Numbered from the stretch's first letter, positions 53,801 through 61,966 are shown. The stretch: 64,000 bases of DNA from Lacibacter luteus (GCF_004118265.1 NZ_SDHW01000005.1:62001-126000), one strand, 5' to 3'. Translations and numbers: made by a program. Notes: generated by a model from the sequence alone, not told the origin.

Positions 53801-55142
53801 TAATGGATCTACAAGCAGCTTCTCAGCAGACAGAGCACCTGCTCCAACTGAAACATGGACATGGAGTGCAAACAACGGAGCCGTTATTAATTCTCCTAAT
53901 GGTCAGCAATCAGTGTCTGTTACAGCAGGTAACCAAAGTTTTACGTTGAAACTCACCATTACGTTTGCAAACACAGAGTTATCGCCAATTGAATGTAATT
54001 ACGAAGTGCCGGTAAGTTCATGTGCAGGAAGTTGTACTTACACACAAGGTAAGTATGGTAATACAAGTACTGCCTGTGATGCTGATGGTACCGATGGTAC
54101 ACCGGTAACTTATCCATCTGTGCTTGATATGATCAAAGCACTGTTAGGTGTAAATGGCGTTGCCGATCCGCTTTATATCGGTGGCGATGGAATTGCAAAA
54201 CCAAGAGTAACTATTCCTGCAACTGCAAGTGCAGCAACTTTACTGCATGCATCAATGCCGGGTAGCAGTACACCAAGAGAACTGTTTGGAAATTGTACAG
54301 TTGATAATGTTCCTGTATTACCAGCTTGCTGGACACCCGGAACAAGCGTAACAACTACGTACATCAACAAACAGGGTAAGATCAATAATGTACTCTTATC
54401 GCAAACAATTGCACTTGGCCTTAACATGCGGTTGAGTGGTAGCCTTGGTGGCTTTGTTTTACAGGCAGGTACATTTGCTACTGCAGCACGTGATGGTGGT
54501 TGCGGTTCAACAGTTCCAAAAGTAAGAGTATGTTATTACGATCTTGTTTTGTTACAATGGGTAGTTCAAAACGAATACACATTCAAAACAATTACGCAAA
54601 GTGTAATTGATGCATTAAGCTGCAAACAATATCCTTTAACAGTAGCTGGTTTATATCAACTGGCAAATGATGCCTTAGGAAATATTGATGGTACAGTTGG
54701 TTACGAATGCGGAGCCAGTCTTGCAGATATCAACAAAGCTGTATCAGCAATTAACGAAGGCTTTGATGAATGCAGGATCTTTATCAGCTGGACAGAAGTT
54801 CCTTGTGGCACAACTCCGGCAAGCAGGATTGATATTACAGCATCAGGAACAATTAGCGGAAGCGGTTTGGCAGTAAATGAACTCAAGATCGCAGCTTATC
54901 CAAATCCATTCAGGGATAAAGTAAACTTTGCAATTACAGCACCTGTATCAGGTAAAGCTTCACTGGAAGTGTACAACCTGTTCGGTCAGAAATTACAAAC
55001 AGTTTACGAAGGATATCTTGTTGCCGGCAGAAATCAAATTGTTGAGTTTACTCCGGGAACAGTTGCCAGCGGGGTATTGATCTATAAGTTGAGTATGGGT
55101 GATAAAGTGATAACAGGAAGAGTGATCAATATTAAACAATAG
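50832..55142 (+). CDS. Large T9SS-sorted surface protein with tandem Ig-like repeats
   Basis: A 1436-residue protein from the ATG at 50832, chosen because the following 'AIKLLLLSLLLLPSAIVKSQ' is then a normal signal peptide (the longer frame starts at 50748). After an N-terminal region of about 350 residues rich in Ser/Thr/Asn, a proline-cysteine segment ('PPCDITPQSQSICAGGTSQQ') leads into five tandem repeats of 94 residues ('NPTAAAGDDQTLCQTKPNGP' ... 'ATASVSG-I-GTVTIRFTVTS'), nearly identical to each other. Further Ig-like modules follow, and a type A T9SS sorting domain ('AYPNPFRDKVNFAITAP', 'LEVYNLFGQKLQTV') ends the protein. Surface adhesin or matrix protein by architecture. Confidence 0.88.
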   Translation: MSSSLNRCRTYPGLPTCWGRRYASAIKLLLLSLLLLPSAIVKSQTVHWSQSSNKNNTQGTVVWIGSIVQSSNSTFYEGQSTLQRLFLLDIPTDPTGKYKFTFKHLATKGSINAYDFVTGWYNTNGSLNGKAISTSNDIDPNCYLVINNCSETGQNNDPVFMICGTLDAAPLVYSNAVPSSSYAVPSPGTPNVSSNSNVKARVDDWDNNFSPTGSDGRRITIQSNATVSAANLVMTGYGDENGDVYAHYELSWTGPTAPGSYSILVKIGGHIADQLFYGTGKGASNINGGPYHFKVSNLYLGNAPFDSQHTISLGDRDNQLKGADILIPPPPCDITPQSQSICAGGTSQQFCGPADMANYAWSILPAGASLSATNTQCVTVTSNTPGTYTLTLVTTKSGVQSTQTCNATLIVNPNPTAAAGPDQTLCQTKPNGPTVFNISGTAQNGTGAWSKVSSTGGADVSFGNASNAATTASVSGIGTVTIRFTVTSNTTPGCGTAQDDLVLTVNANPTAAAGDDQTLCQTKPNGPTVFNISGTAQNGTGAWSKVSSTGGADVSFGNANNAATTASVSGIGTVTIRFTVTSNATPSCGDATDDLVLTVNANPTAAAGDDQTLCQTKPNGPTVFNISGTAQNGTGAWSKVSSTGGADVSFGNANNAATTASVSGIGTVTIRFTVTSNATPSCGDATDDLVLTVNANPTAAAGDDQTLCQTKPNGPTVFNISGTAQNGTGAWSKVSSTGGADVSFGNANNAATTASVSGIGTVTIRFTVTSNATPSCGDATDDLVLTVNANPTANAGDDQAVCQTKPSGPTVFNISGSGTNGTGAWSKVSATGTADVSFGDANSAATTASVSGVGTVTIRYTITNENCGTASDDAVLTVNANPIASCSSTPSLIDINSAAHNTQLDVDLSANADTDPTHYTYVWTEDGVGSLSANNVKNPVYTAAVLDGGQVISFTVTITHIATGCTTVSNCSVTVNTAGSCPQVTTSAICNGSTSSFSADRAPAPTETWTWSANNGAVINSPNGQQSVSVTAGNQSFTLKLTITFANTELSPIECNYEVPVSSCAGSCTYTQGKYGNTSTACDADGTDGTPVTYPSVLDMIKALLGVNGVADPLYIGGDGIAKPRVTIPATASAATLLHASMPGSSTPRELFGNCTVDNVPVLPACWTPGTSVTTTYINKQGKINNVLLSQTIALGLNMRLSGSLGGFVLQAGTFATAARDGGCGSTVPKVRVCYYDLVLLQWVVQNEYTFKTITQSVIDALSCKQYPLTVAGLYQLANDALGNIDGTVGYECGASLADINKAVSAINEGFDECRIFISWTEVPCGTTPASRIDITASGTISGSGLAVNELKIAAYPNPFRDKVNFAITAPVSGKASLEVYNLFGQKLQTVYEGYLVAGRNQIVEFTPGTVASGVLIYKLSMGDKVITGRVINIKQ
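52071..53471 (+). repeat. Five tandem 282-bp coding repeats
   Basis: Copies begin at 52071, 52353, 52635, 52917 and 53199, each exactly 282 bp (the last shortened by 9 bp), encoding a 94-residue Ig-like repeat. Copies 2-4 are almost identical at the DNA level; copies 1 and 5 have diverged. Marks recent expansion by unequal recombination or slippage. Confidence 0.9.
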
Positions 55143-55167
55143 CGGGTAGTAGTAGGGAGTTCATAAT

Positions 55168-55199
55168 GGAAGGCTGTCCTCACGGGGGCAGCCTTTTTT
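55168..55199 (+). terminator. Terminator of the large surface protein
   Basis: Imperfect stem AGGCTGTCC / GGGGCAGCCT followed by TTTTTT. Confidence 0.75.
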
Positions 55200-55205
55200 A
55201 TGCGC

Positions 55206-55236
55206 ATAAAAAAATCCCGGTTATTAACCGGGATTT
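55206..55236 (-). terminator. Terminator for the papain-like gene
   Basis: Stem AAATCCCGGTTA / AACCGGGATTT with an A run on its left, which reads as T on the minus strand, 20 bp after the gene stop. Confidence 0.75.
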
Positions 55237-55255
55237 CTATTCTTAAAAAAAGTTA

Positions 55256-56764
55256 TTAGTTGATGGCATAGCAATACGTACCCGACCTTGTTGGCAGAAA
55301 ATCGTAATCGATCCAGCCGTAGCCGGCATCGCCCCAACCTGTGCCCCATGAATTTTGAACGAGGTATGCATTTTTTGCATCATCATAACCGCAAATAACT
55401 ACTGCGTGTGTTAGTGATCCCGAACCGGAATAAGCTTTCCAGATGAATCCTGTTTTTGCAGCAATAAACGAGTTGTCTGCAAGTATGGTTACAATTACAG
55501 GATGCTTTTGTGATACCAGCGCTTTAATAGCCGCTTTATCGTTTGTATAGAGCTTCGAGTAAGAACCTATTTTATAGTTCTGTGCTTCTGCAAGCTGTGT
55601 GCTTGTTGGCAATAAAGAACATCCGTTGCTGCTGCTGTACGGCATAGTCTGAAATGTGCTGATGCCTGTTGTTTTAATAAACTCAAGTGCTGTTTGCATT
55701 GCAGAACCCGAATTACAATCGGTGCTGAATTTAATTTGATTGTATAAAAACTCCGGGCTGAAAACATTGGTTGCAAAGCTGTACGATGTTGCACCCGAAC
55801 GATAATACTGTTCGGCAGAACGGGCACTGTAACCAACAGAAAATGCTACGCAGGAACCTTCGCTTCCCTGGTTACCAACAGGAGGCATTGTTAAACTGAA
55901 GCCTGATGTAGTTGGAGGTTGAACAACAGTTGTATTAAGTGTTACAGAAACGGAAGTTGTTGCCTGGTTACCTGCCGCATCTTTTGCAAGTGCAGTAATG
56001 GTATAAACGCCGCTGGCAGCAGATGTTGTGTTCCAGCTATAACTATAGCTTGAAGAAGATGCACTTCCAACAACTGCACCGTTAATGCTGATGCTTGTAA
56101 ATGTTACGCCAACATTGTCGGAGCCGGAAGCATTAATTGTAATGGTTGTGCCTGTGTTATAAGACGAACCGTTTGCAGGCGAACTGATGCTTACTGATGG
56201 AGCAATAATATCGCCAACAATTACATTGCTTACCCATACCTGTACAGAGCTGCTGGTTTTGTTACCTGCAGCATCTCTTGCTGTTACAGTAAGTGTATGC
56301 GAACCATTTGCAACCGTTGCAGAGTTCCATGTATTGGTAAAGGGTGAAGTGCTGCTTGTGCTGATGGTTGCACCATCTACTGCAAGACTTACCGATGCTA
56401 CAGCAATATTATCTGCTGCATTTACAGTTACAGCATTTGCGCCTGAAACAGTTGCTCCGGATGCAGGAGAGAGAATACTTACAGTTGGAGCAATTGCATC
56501 ACGTTTGCCTCTTGCAGCAATCATTGATACACGTACAACTTCGCTGTTTGCATTTGGAGCATCGGCTAAATAACCGGCAGAAATAATGAGGGGAACTTTT
56601 GCCTGTAATACAGGATCATCGTCAACAACGCCGGATACTTTTGATTGTGAAACCTGGGTTTCGCTTACGGGTACTTGTGTTGAGTTTTCCTTCGAGCACG
56701 ACATCCATAAAACTGATAACAAGAACAACCCTGTCAAGCCCCGGGGCATGGCATTTTTTTTCAT
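55256..56764 (-). CDS. Papain-family (C1) peptidase lipoprotein with Ig-like domains
   Basis: A 502-residue lipoprotein (lipobox Cys23 in 'SVLWMSCSK'), probably outer-membrane-anchored. Two bacterial Ig-like domains lie at about residues 92-180 and 189-278 ('APTVSILSPASGATVSG', 'APSVSISSPANGSSYNTG'). The C-terminal 210 residues are a papain-type catalytic domain: oxyanion Gln299 and nucleophile Cys305 in 'PVGNQGSEGSCVAFSVGY', His453 in 'LTHAVVICGY', Asn471 in 'YLVQNSWGTGWG'. The catalytic triad is complete. There is no papain inhibitory propeptide, so activity may be controlled by export or by the Ig domains. Alone between terminators. Target proteins unknown. Confidence 0.88.
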   Translation of the reverse strand: MKKNAMPRGLTGLFLLSVLWMSCSKENSTQVPVSETQVSQSKVSGVVDDDPVLQAKVPLIISAGYLADAPNANSEVVRVSMIAARGKRDAIAPTVSILSPASGATVSGANAVTVNAADNIAVASVSLAVDGATISTSSTSPFTNTWNSATVANGSHTLTVTARDAAGNKTSSSVQVWVSNVIVGDIIAPSVSISSPANGSSYNTGTTITINASGSDNVGVTFTSISINGAVVGSASSSSYSYSWNTTSAASGVYTITALAKDAAGNQATTSVSVTLNTTVVQPPTTSGFSLTMPPVGNQGSEGSCVAFSVGYSARSAEQYYRSGATSYSFATNVFSPEFLYNQIKFSTDCNSGSAMQTALEFIKTTGISTFQTMPYSSSNGCSLLPTSTQLAEAQNYKIGSYSKLYTNDKAAIKALVSQKHPVIVTILADNSFIAAKTGFIWKAYSGSGSLTHAVVICGYDDAKNAYLVQNSWGTGWGDAGYGWIDYDFLPTRSGTYCYAIN

Positions 56765-57495
56765 TTAAACTACTGTTGGTTTTTTTAATACGAAATAATG
56801 TTTGGCGATGAAGCCCATAGGTATGCAATCCAGGTATAGTTGTTTTTCACTGCCTGGCAGGTGTGTGAATGAAGGGATGATGCAGCTTCGCCACGGTAAA
56901 TGCGCAGGCGTTTACATAACATCCTTCTTTGAATAGTTTTCTGGAAATTGTGTCTGGTACTGTCTGTTGGAGAATGGTTCTTCTGCGAACTGGATTTTAT
57001 TCCGCTGGTCCTTTTTTATACGATTCAATTCCGCTCTGCCTCAAAGATTCGATCCTTTTTTACTCTGCCGTAATTGTGTGTAAACAAAACAATAATTATG
57101 CCACTCAGCTGTTGAATTTATTCGTCTGTTCTCTTATATATGCAAAAGTATTTTGTTTAGACATAGCCAGCGTTTACGTTGACTTTTACAGGTTGTAAAA
57201 GGGCTGATTAATACTTGTTAGCAATTGCAATGCAATAGCAAATTGAACCGACAAGCGTTTGCCGGCTTGAACTTAAACGATTGAAAAGAGCTGCATAATG
57301 TATAGCATAAAATAAGCTTCTGTTATTGTGCTGTTTGTTTCGGGCTCGGGTTTGCCGGTTGTTAAAATTTTGTCACAGCTTTTACACAATGCATATTTTT
57401 CCTGCTGCCGGCGGAAGCTGCTTTTCCATTATCGGTACATTCTTCCAAAAAAAAGAGCTGCAATCTGCAGCTCTTTTCAATTATTGTAAACAGTT
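56765..57495. other. Long intergenic gap, no gene seen
   Basis: About 730 bp with no supportable gene. A minus-strand CAAAAGTA (revcomp TACTTTTG at 57150-57143) is a candidate -7 box for the peptidase gene but lies nearly 400 bp upstream and lacks a matching -33 box. The helicase terminator occupies 57451-57479. Otherwise nothing recognised. Confidence 0.5.
57451..57479 (-). terminator. Terminator of the DEAD-box helicase gene
   Basis: A 12-bp stem (AAAAGAGCTGCA / TGCAGCTCTTTT) with a 3-nt loop; an A run on the left reads as T on the minus strand. Confidence 0.8.
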
Positions 57496-59202
57496 TTATC
57501 TGCTGTTTGCATCATTCATACGGATGTTTCTTCCCTTGAACTTTTTACCGTCGATAGACTTCATCATTTGCTTTGCAGCTTTACTATCTACTTCAACCCA
57601 GCTGTTCATTTCACGCATATCAATTTTGCCAAGTACATCTTTACGCAAATCGCTCATGTCTAAAATAAACTGCAGGAAACTGGCTTTGTAAAAACCATCT
57701 TTGGTACCAAGGTTTACAAACAGTTTGGTGTAGTTGCCCGAACCTCCGCCGTTGAAATCACGGCCTTGTGTATCACGGTAAGGTTGACGTTCACCACGGG
57801 CTCCACGTGCCGCACCTCTGTCTCTATCGCCACCACGACCATCACGTTTAAATTTATCAAACTCACGGCCACGTTCACGAATGTTGAGGTCTTCTGCATT
57901 TTCGTAATATTTCAGGAAACGGTCGAACTCCATTGCTGCAACACGTTTCAGAATATCTTCCTTACTCATCTCTGCAAACTTCTCCTGCAACATGGGTACG
58001 TATGTTTCGTACTCTTCATTGCTTACATCTGTGCTGATGAGTTTATCCATAAACGAGAAGAACTGTTTGCGGCAAACATCTTTACCGGTTGGTATTTCCA
58101 GTTTATGAAACGATGATTGTACAATGCGTTCTATCTGGCGGATCTTGCCAATTTCACGGCTGTGTACAATACTCATACAAATACCTGTTTTACCTGCACG
58201 GCCTGTACGTCCGCTACGGTGTGTGTATACTTCAATGTCATCAGGTAACTCGTAGTTAATTACATGCGTTACTTCTTTTACATCAATACCACGTGCAGCC
58301 ACATCGGTAGCAATAAGGAGTTGCAATGTTTTATCACGAAACTGACCCATTACTGTATCACGCTGCTGTTGGGTAAGATCGCCATGCAGTGCATCAATAT
58401 CATAACCTTCACGTGTAAGCTTTTCAGCTATCTGTTGTGCATCAACTTTTGTACGGGTGAAGATGATACCATAAATCCCGGGATTGAAATCGATCAAACG
58501 TTTCAATGCTTCGTAACGGTGTTGCGATGAAACAACATAGTACTGGTGATCGATGTTTTTGTTGGCAGTGTTTACTTTACCAACTGTTACTTCTACCGGT
58601 TCGCTCATGTACTTACGGCTCACCTTACGGATCTCCGGTGGCATGGTTGCACTGAACAACCAGGTACTTTCTTTCTTTGGTGTGTTCTGTAAAATAAATT
58701 CAATGTCATCCTGGAAGCCCATGTTCAGCATTTCATCCGCTTCATCCAAAACAACGTACTGAATTTCGCCAAGGTCAATAGCTTTACGTTCAATCAGATC
58801 GATCAAACGGCCGGGCGTTGCTACAACAATATGCACGCCCCGTTTAATATCACGGATCTGCATACCAATGGAAGTACCGCCGTATACGGCCAGTACATTC
58901 ATGCCTTTTACGTTCTTTTTAAAACGTTCCAGTTCTGTTACAATCTGCAAACAAAGTTCACGGGTGGGGCATACCACCAGTGCCTGGGGATATTTCTTAC
59001 TTGTGTCGAGTAATTGTAAAAGGGGTAAGCCAAAAGCGGCTGTTTTGCCGGTGCCTGTTTGGGCAAGGCCAATAAAATCTTTGGTTCCACTCAGTAAAAC
59101 CGGGATGGCTTTTTCCTGGATGGGGGTTGGGTTGGTAAACCCGAGTTCTGTAATTGCACTCATCAAACGTTCATCGAGTCCAAGCGCATCAAATGTGTTC
59201 AT
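57496..59202 (-). CDS. DEAD-box RNA helicase with RGG-like and DbpA-type C-terminal domains
   Basis: A 568-residue ATP-dependent RNA helicase of the CsdA/DeaD group. Motifs in order: Q-motif ('NPTPIQEKAIP'), I ('AQTGTGKTAAFG'), Ia ('PTRELCLQ'), II ('VLDEADEML'), III ('SATMPPEI'), IV-VI ('ATDVAARGIDV', 'HRSGRTGRAGK'). Residues 440-485 form a basic R-G/D-R-rich tail that binds RNA. About residues 490-560 resemble the small RNA-recognition domain (DbpA RBD) that binds rRNA or structured mRNA. Likely roles are ribosome assembly, cold adaptation and mRNA turnover. A -7 box TACCTTTG is present at 59233-59226. Confidence 0.95.
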   Translation of the reverse strand: MNTFDALGLDERLMSAITELGFTNPTPIQEKAIPVLLSGTKDFIGLAQTGTGKTAAFGLPLLQLLDTSKKYPQALVVCPTRELCLQIVTELERFKKNVKGMNVLAVYGGTSIGMQIRDIKRGVHIVVATPGRLIDLIERKAIDLGEIQYVVLDEADEMLNMGFQDDIEFILQNTPKKESTWLFSATMPPEIRKVSRKYMSEPVEVTVGKVNTANKNIDHQYYVVSSQHRYEALKRLIDFNPGIYGIIFTRTKVDAQQIAEKLTREGYDIDALHGDLTQQQRDTVMGQFRDKTLQLLIATDVAARGIDVKEVTHVINYELPDDIEVYTHRSGRTGRAGKTGICMSIVHSREIGKIRQIERIVQSSFHKLEIPTGKDVCRKQFFSFMDKLISTDVSNEEYETYVPMLQEKFAEMSKEDILKRVAAMEFDRFLKYYENAEDLNIRERGREFDKFKRDGRGGDRDRGAARGARGERQPYRDTQGRDFNGGGSGNYTKLFVNLGTKDGFYKASFLQFILDMSDLRKDVLGKIDMREMNSWVEVDSKAAKQMMKSIDGKKFKGRNIRMNDANSR

Positions 59203-59225
59203 TCTTAATAATTTTTAACAAGGCG

Positions 59226-59233
59226 CAAAGGTA
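59226..59233 (-). promoter_or_regulatory. Possible -7 element of the helicase gene
   Basis: CAAAGGTA on the plus strand reads TACCTTTG on the minus strand, 24 bp before the start codon. No good -33 TTG was found at the expected distance. Confidence 0.4.
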
Positions 59234-59424
59234 GGCTTTTAAGGGGAGACTGGGGGGAAGAAGTAGGGATGTGGTAAGGAATACAGACTGTTGCAGGTAG
59301 TGGGATGCCTGATTTAGGATGCAGGAAGTAGGATTTCTGATGTCTGATGTAGGAAGTATGAAGTAGGAAGTCAGCATTAAAGCTACCCACTCACCACTCG
59401 CTATTCACAACTCACCATTTCCAT

Positions 59425-59432
59425 TACCTTTG
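59425..59432 (+). promoter_or_regulatory. -7 element of the TrmH-family gene
   Basis: TACCTTTG, matching TAnnTTTG exactly. It lies 5 bp before one in-frame ATG (59437) and 20 bp before a second (59452); the second is the more likely start for a leadered transcript. No -33 TTG seen. Confidence 0.45.
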
Positions 59433-59451
59433 CCCGATGCGAAAATTGGGC

Positions 59452-59967
59452 ATGGACGAACTGAACCGCAAAACGGTGGATGAATTTAAAGAAGCGGAAA
59501 AAAACAGGGTGATTGTTGTGCTGGAGAACATCCGCAGCATGCAGAATGTGGGCAGTGTGTTCCGTACCGCAGATGCTTTTTTGGTAGAAGCCGTTTATCT
59601 CATTGGCTACACACCACAACCTCCACACAGGGATATTCATAAAACCGCATTGGGCGCAACGGAAACAGTTGCATGGAAATATTTTAAAACCACTGCAGAG
59701 GCTATTGAAGAGTTGAAAGCCAACGGGTATAAACTGTTTGGTATTGAACAGGTGGAAGGAAGCATTATGCTGAACGAATTTGAACAGCAGCCTGGTGAAA
59801 AAATTGCCCTCTTTTTTGGTAATGAAGCAGAAGGTGTGGAGCAGGAAACCTTACTGCAGTGCGACGGTTGTATTGAAATACCGCAGTTTGGTATGAAGCA
59901 TTCGTTGAATATTAGTGTCGCAGCAGGAGTGGTGTTATGGGAGTTGGTGAGAGGAGTGGAGAAATGA
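59452..59967 (+). CDS. SpoU/TrmH-family RNA 2'-O-methyltransferase
   Basis: About 171 residues from the ATG at 59452 (an ATG at 59437 would add five residues but sits almost on the promoter -7 box). SPOUT motifs: 1 'NIRSMQNVGSVFRTADAF', 2 'ALFFGNEAEGVEQETL', 3 'EIPQFGMKHSLNISVAAGV', forming the trefoil-knot S-adenosylmethionine site. The catalytic Arg and Asn are present. It transfers a methyl group to a ribose 2'-OH of tRNA or rRNA; the exact nucleotide cannot be told. It lacks the extra N-terminal domain of some rRNA members. Confidence 0.9.
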   Translation: MDELNRKTVDEFKEAEKNRVIVVLENIRSMQNVGSVFRTADAFLVEAVYLIGYTPQPPHRDIHKTALGATETVAWKYFKTTAEAIEELKANGYKLFGIEQVEGSIMLNEFEQQPGEKIALFFGNEAEGVEQETLLQCDGCIEIPQFGMKHSLNISVAAGVVLWELVRGVEK

Positions 59968-60058
59968 AGAATGAAAAATTAAAAATGTAAAATGAAAAAG
60001 GAAAACCCCGTCAGCAGTTGTAAACCCTGACGGTGGTTGGATAAAAGAGAAATAAGCA

Positions 60059-60958
60059 ATGTCTACAGTAAAAAACTATCTGTCTTTAATAAAATTTTCG
60101 CATACCATTTTTGCGTTGCCGTTTGCGTTGATTGGGTTTTGTTTAGGGGTTGAAGATGCGATCTATTGGAAATGCTTTGATGATGGCATTGATAGGTATC
60201 CCTTTAAAGAAGTAATGAAGGTTTTTCCACTTGTTCTCCTCTGTATGATCTTCGCCCGCAGTGCAGCCATGGCTTTCAATCGTTACCTCGATCGAAATTT
60301 TGATGCAAAGAACCCTCGTACGGCCATCCGTGAAATACCTGCAGGTATTATTTCGGCCAACAGTGCATTGTTGTTTACCATCATCAACAGTGTGTTGTTT
60401 GTGGTTGCAACGTTCTTTATCAATACACTCTGCTTTGCATTATCACCCGTAGCATTATTGGTGGTGTTGGGTTACAGTTATACCAAACGTTTTACACCGC
60501 TTTGTCATTTGGTGTTGGGCTTGGGTTTATCGTTAGCGCCCATTGGTGCTTACTTAGCTGTAACAGGCGTGTTTGATGTATTGCCTGTTTTGTTTTCATT
60601 CACCGTATTATTTTGGGTAAGCGGGTTCGATATTATTTATGCCTTGCAGGATGAAGAATTTGATAAGCAATATGAATTGAAATCGATCCCTGCATGGTTA
60701 GGTAAAACAAAAGCATTGCGTGTGTCGCAACTGTTGCATGTGCTTTCTGCTTTTTGCGTAACAGCAGCAGGTTACTATGGAAATTTCGGTGTGTTATATT
60801 GGATTGGTGTAGCGGTGTTCATTGGTATGTTGGTATACCAGCATTCCATTGTAAAACCAAACGATCTCAGCAAAGTAAACATTGCGTTTATGACAGCGAA
60901 TGGGATTGCCAGTGTTGTGTTTGCCGTGTTTGTGATAGCGGATATATTTGTAGGGTAG
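60059..60958 (+). CDS. UbiA-family prenyltransferase
   Basis: A 299-residue integral membrane enzyme with about eight helices. The first Asp-rich motif is in 'FNRYLDRNFDAKNPRT' (N-x-x-x-D-R-x-x-D), the second is 'DIIYALQDEEFDKQYE' (D-x-x-Y-A-x-Q-D-x-x-x-D), which bind the Mg-diphosphate of a polyprenyl donor. UbiA-type enzymes attach the prenyl chain to 4-hydroxybenzoate or, in bacteria using futalosine menaquinone synthesis, to another precursor (MqnP). Bacteroidota make menaquinone, so a quinone role is likely, but which aromatic acceptor cannot be read here. A GC-rich hairpin (CCGTCAG / CTGACGG, 60008-60033) precedes the gene. Confidence 0.88.
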   Translation: MSTVKNYLSLIKFSHTIFALPFALIGFCLGVEDAIYWKCFDDGIDRYPFKEVMKVFPLVLLCMIFARSAAMAFNRYLDRNFDAKNPRTAIREIPAGIISANSALLFTIINSVLFVVATFFINTLCFALSPVALLVVLGYSYTKRFTPLCHLVLGLGLSLAPIGAYLAVTGVFDVLPVLFSFTVLFWVSGFDIIYALQDEEFDKQYELKSIPAWLGKTKALRVSQLLHVLSAFCVTAAGYYGNFGVLYWIGVAVFIGMLVYQHSIVKPNDLSKVNIAFMTANGIASVVFAVFVIADIFVG

Positions 60959-60961
60959 GCA

Positions 60962-60990
60962 GTTCATAGTTGATGGTTCATTGTTCATAG
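60962..60990. repeat. Left arm of inverted repeat flanking the four-helix-bundle gene
   Basis: A 29-bp heptad-phased sequence of GTTCATAG-TTGATGG-TTCATTG type. Its reverse complement matches 61363-61391 with three mismatches, so the gene between the two arms is bracketed by inverted copies. Confidence 0.75.
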
Positions 60991-61004
60991 AAAATCACAC
61001 GCTT

Positions 61005-61355
61005 ATGGCTTTTCGTTTTGAAGAATTAAAGGTCTGGCAAATGGCACTGGACTTGTCGAATGAAATTGACTTGCTTAGTAAAAAACTTCCCGTTGAAGAA
61101 CGTTTCAGTCTTGCATCTCAAATCAAACGTGCGGCCGATTCAGTAGTGTTGAATATTGCAGAAGGAAGTACTGGACAAACCAAGCCGGAATTTAAACGGT
61201 TTCTTGACATCGCACTTAGGTCGGCTGTTGAGGTGGTAGCCTGTTTATTCATCGCTATAAAGCGTAATTACATTACAAAAGAGGAATTTGATAAAAATTA
61301 TATTGCATACGAGGTGATTTGTAAAATGATCACAAAGCTGCGTGACTCAATGTAG
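61005..61355 (+). CDS. Four-helix-bundle protein, 23S rRNA intervening-sequence (S23) family
   Basis: About 116 residues from the ATG at 61005, chosen because 'MAFRFEELKVWQMALDLSN' is the typical family start (F-x-x-L-x-V-W-x-x-A). Next come 'LPVEERFSLASQIKRAADSV' and 'NIAEGSTGQTKPEFKRFL', the helix-2/3 signature of S23 four-helix-bundle proteins, first known as products of intervening sequences in 23S rRNA genes. Free-standing copies are common in Bacteroidota. Exact function unknown, perhaps RNA or protein binding. It sits between ubiA-like and ruvX within 29-bp inverted repeats, like a small mobile cassette. Confidence 0.88.
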   Translation: MAFRFEELKVWQMALDLSNEIDLLSKKLPVEERFSLASQIKRAADSVVLNIAEGSTGQTKPEFKRFLDIALRSAVEVVACLFIAIKRNYITKEEFDKNYIAYEVICKMITKLRDSM

Positions 61356-61362
61356 GGCGTTA

Positions 61363-61391
61363 CTATGAACCATGAACAATCAACCATGAAC
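61363..61391. repeat. Right arm of inverted repeat flanking the four-helix-bundle gene
   Basis: A 29-bp sequence of the CTATGAACCATGAACAATC type, reverse complement of the left arm at 60962-60990 except for three positions. It ends 10 bp before the ruvX start codon. Confidence 0.75.
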
Positions 61392-61400
61392 TTTTAACCA

Positions 61401-61811
61401 ATGGCACGAATTCTTTGCATCGACTACGGCGGTAAACGCACCGGTATTGCAGTAACGGATCCTTTACAGATTATTGCTACGGGCTTAACCACCATCGAAA
61501 CAAAAAACTTTATTCCTTTTCTGAAAGACTATTTCAGCAAAGAGCAGGTGGAGAAAATTCTTATTGGTATGCCCACCAATTGGGATGACAGCGACACCCA
61601 TGCCACCCCGTTAGTAAAGAATGCCATCGCCCAGCTAAAGAAAAATTTTCCGCAGATACCCATTGAAACAGTTGATGAACGCTATACTTCCAAAATGGCC
61701 AAAGATGCCATGCTCGAAATGGGTTTAAAGAAAAGCCAGCGCAGGGATAAAAAGCTGGTGGATGAAATTGCAGCCACGATTATGCTGCAGGAATACCTGG
61801 CGAGGATGTAG
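61401..61811 (+). CDS. ruvX: Putative pre-16S rRNA nuclease / Holliday junction resolvase-like protein (RuvX/YqgF)
   Basis: A 136-residue RNase H-fold protein: 'ILCIDYGGKRTGIAVTDP' at the start with the first catalytic Asp, 'ILIGMPTNWDDSD' in the centre with the glutamate-equivalent strand, and 'VDERYTSKMAKDAM' and 'KLVDEIAATIMLQEYL' with the C-terminal catalytic Asp. YqgF in E. coli trims the 16S rRNA 5' end, and other members have been studied as junction resolvases. Both roles are known for the family; here the role is likely RNA processing. Confidence 0.92.
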   Translation: MARILCIDYGGKRTGIAVTDPLQIIATGLTTIETKNFIPFLKDYFSKEQVEKILIGMPTNWDDSDTHATPLVKNAIAQLKKNFPQIPIETVDERYTSKMAKDAMLEMGLKKSQRRDKKLVDEIAATIMLQEYLARM

Positions 61812-61866
61812 AATGTATGATTTATGATGGCGGATGTTTAATCTCTCACGCCTTTCCTACATCATA

Positions 61867-61966
61867 CATCCTAAATCAGACATCTCTCTGCTTTACTTAT
61901 ATTTGCAGCTAATTTTTATTGAGGCTGGTTTACAAACCATAAATCCGCCATCCTAAATCAGACATC
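61867..61966. repeat. Dispersed 18-bp repeat in the ruvX-def gap
   Basis: CATCCTAAATCAGACATC occurs at 61867-61884 and again at 61949-61966, directly before the def start codon at 61969. An inverted relative GATTTAGGATG lies at 59311-59321. The intervening sequence is heptad-phased with partial complementarity (ATCCGCCATC at 61943 against GATGGCGGAT at 61834). Confidence 0.65.

Noticed and set aside
56929-57198. An 89-codon plus-strand frame in the gap before the helicase gene
   Set aside because: Hydrophobic but irregular composition with many Cys and Leu; no promoter, terminator or homologous pattern.
60001-60040. A GC-rich hairpin before the UbiA-type gene considered as a riboswitch or terminator
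   Set aside because: Stem of seven pairs with no T tract and no known riboswitch core; left as an unexplained hairpin in the gene entry.
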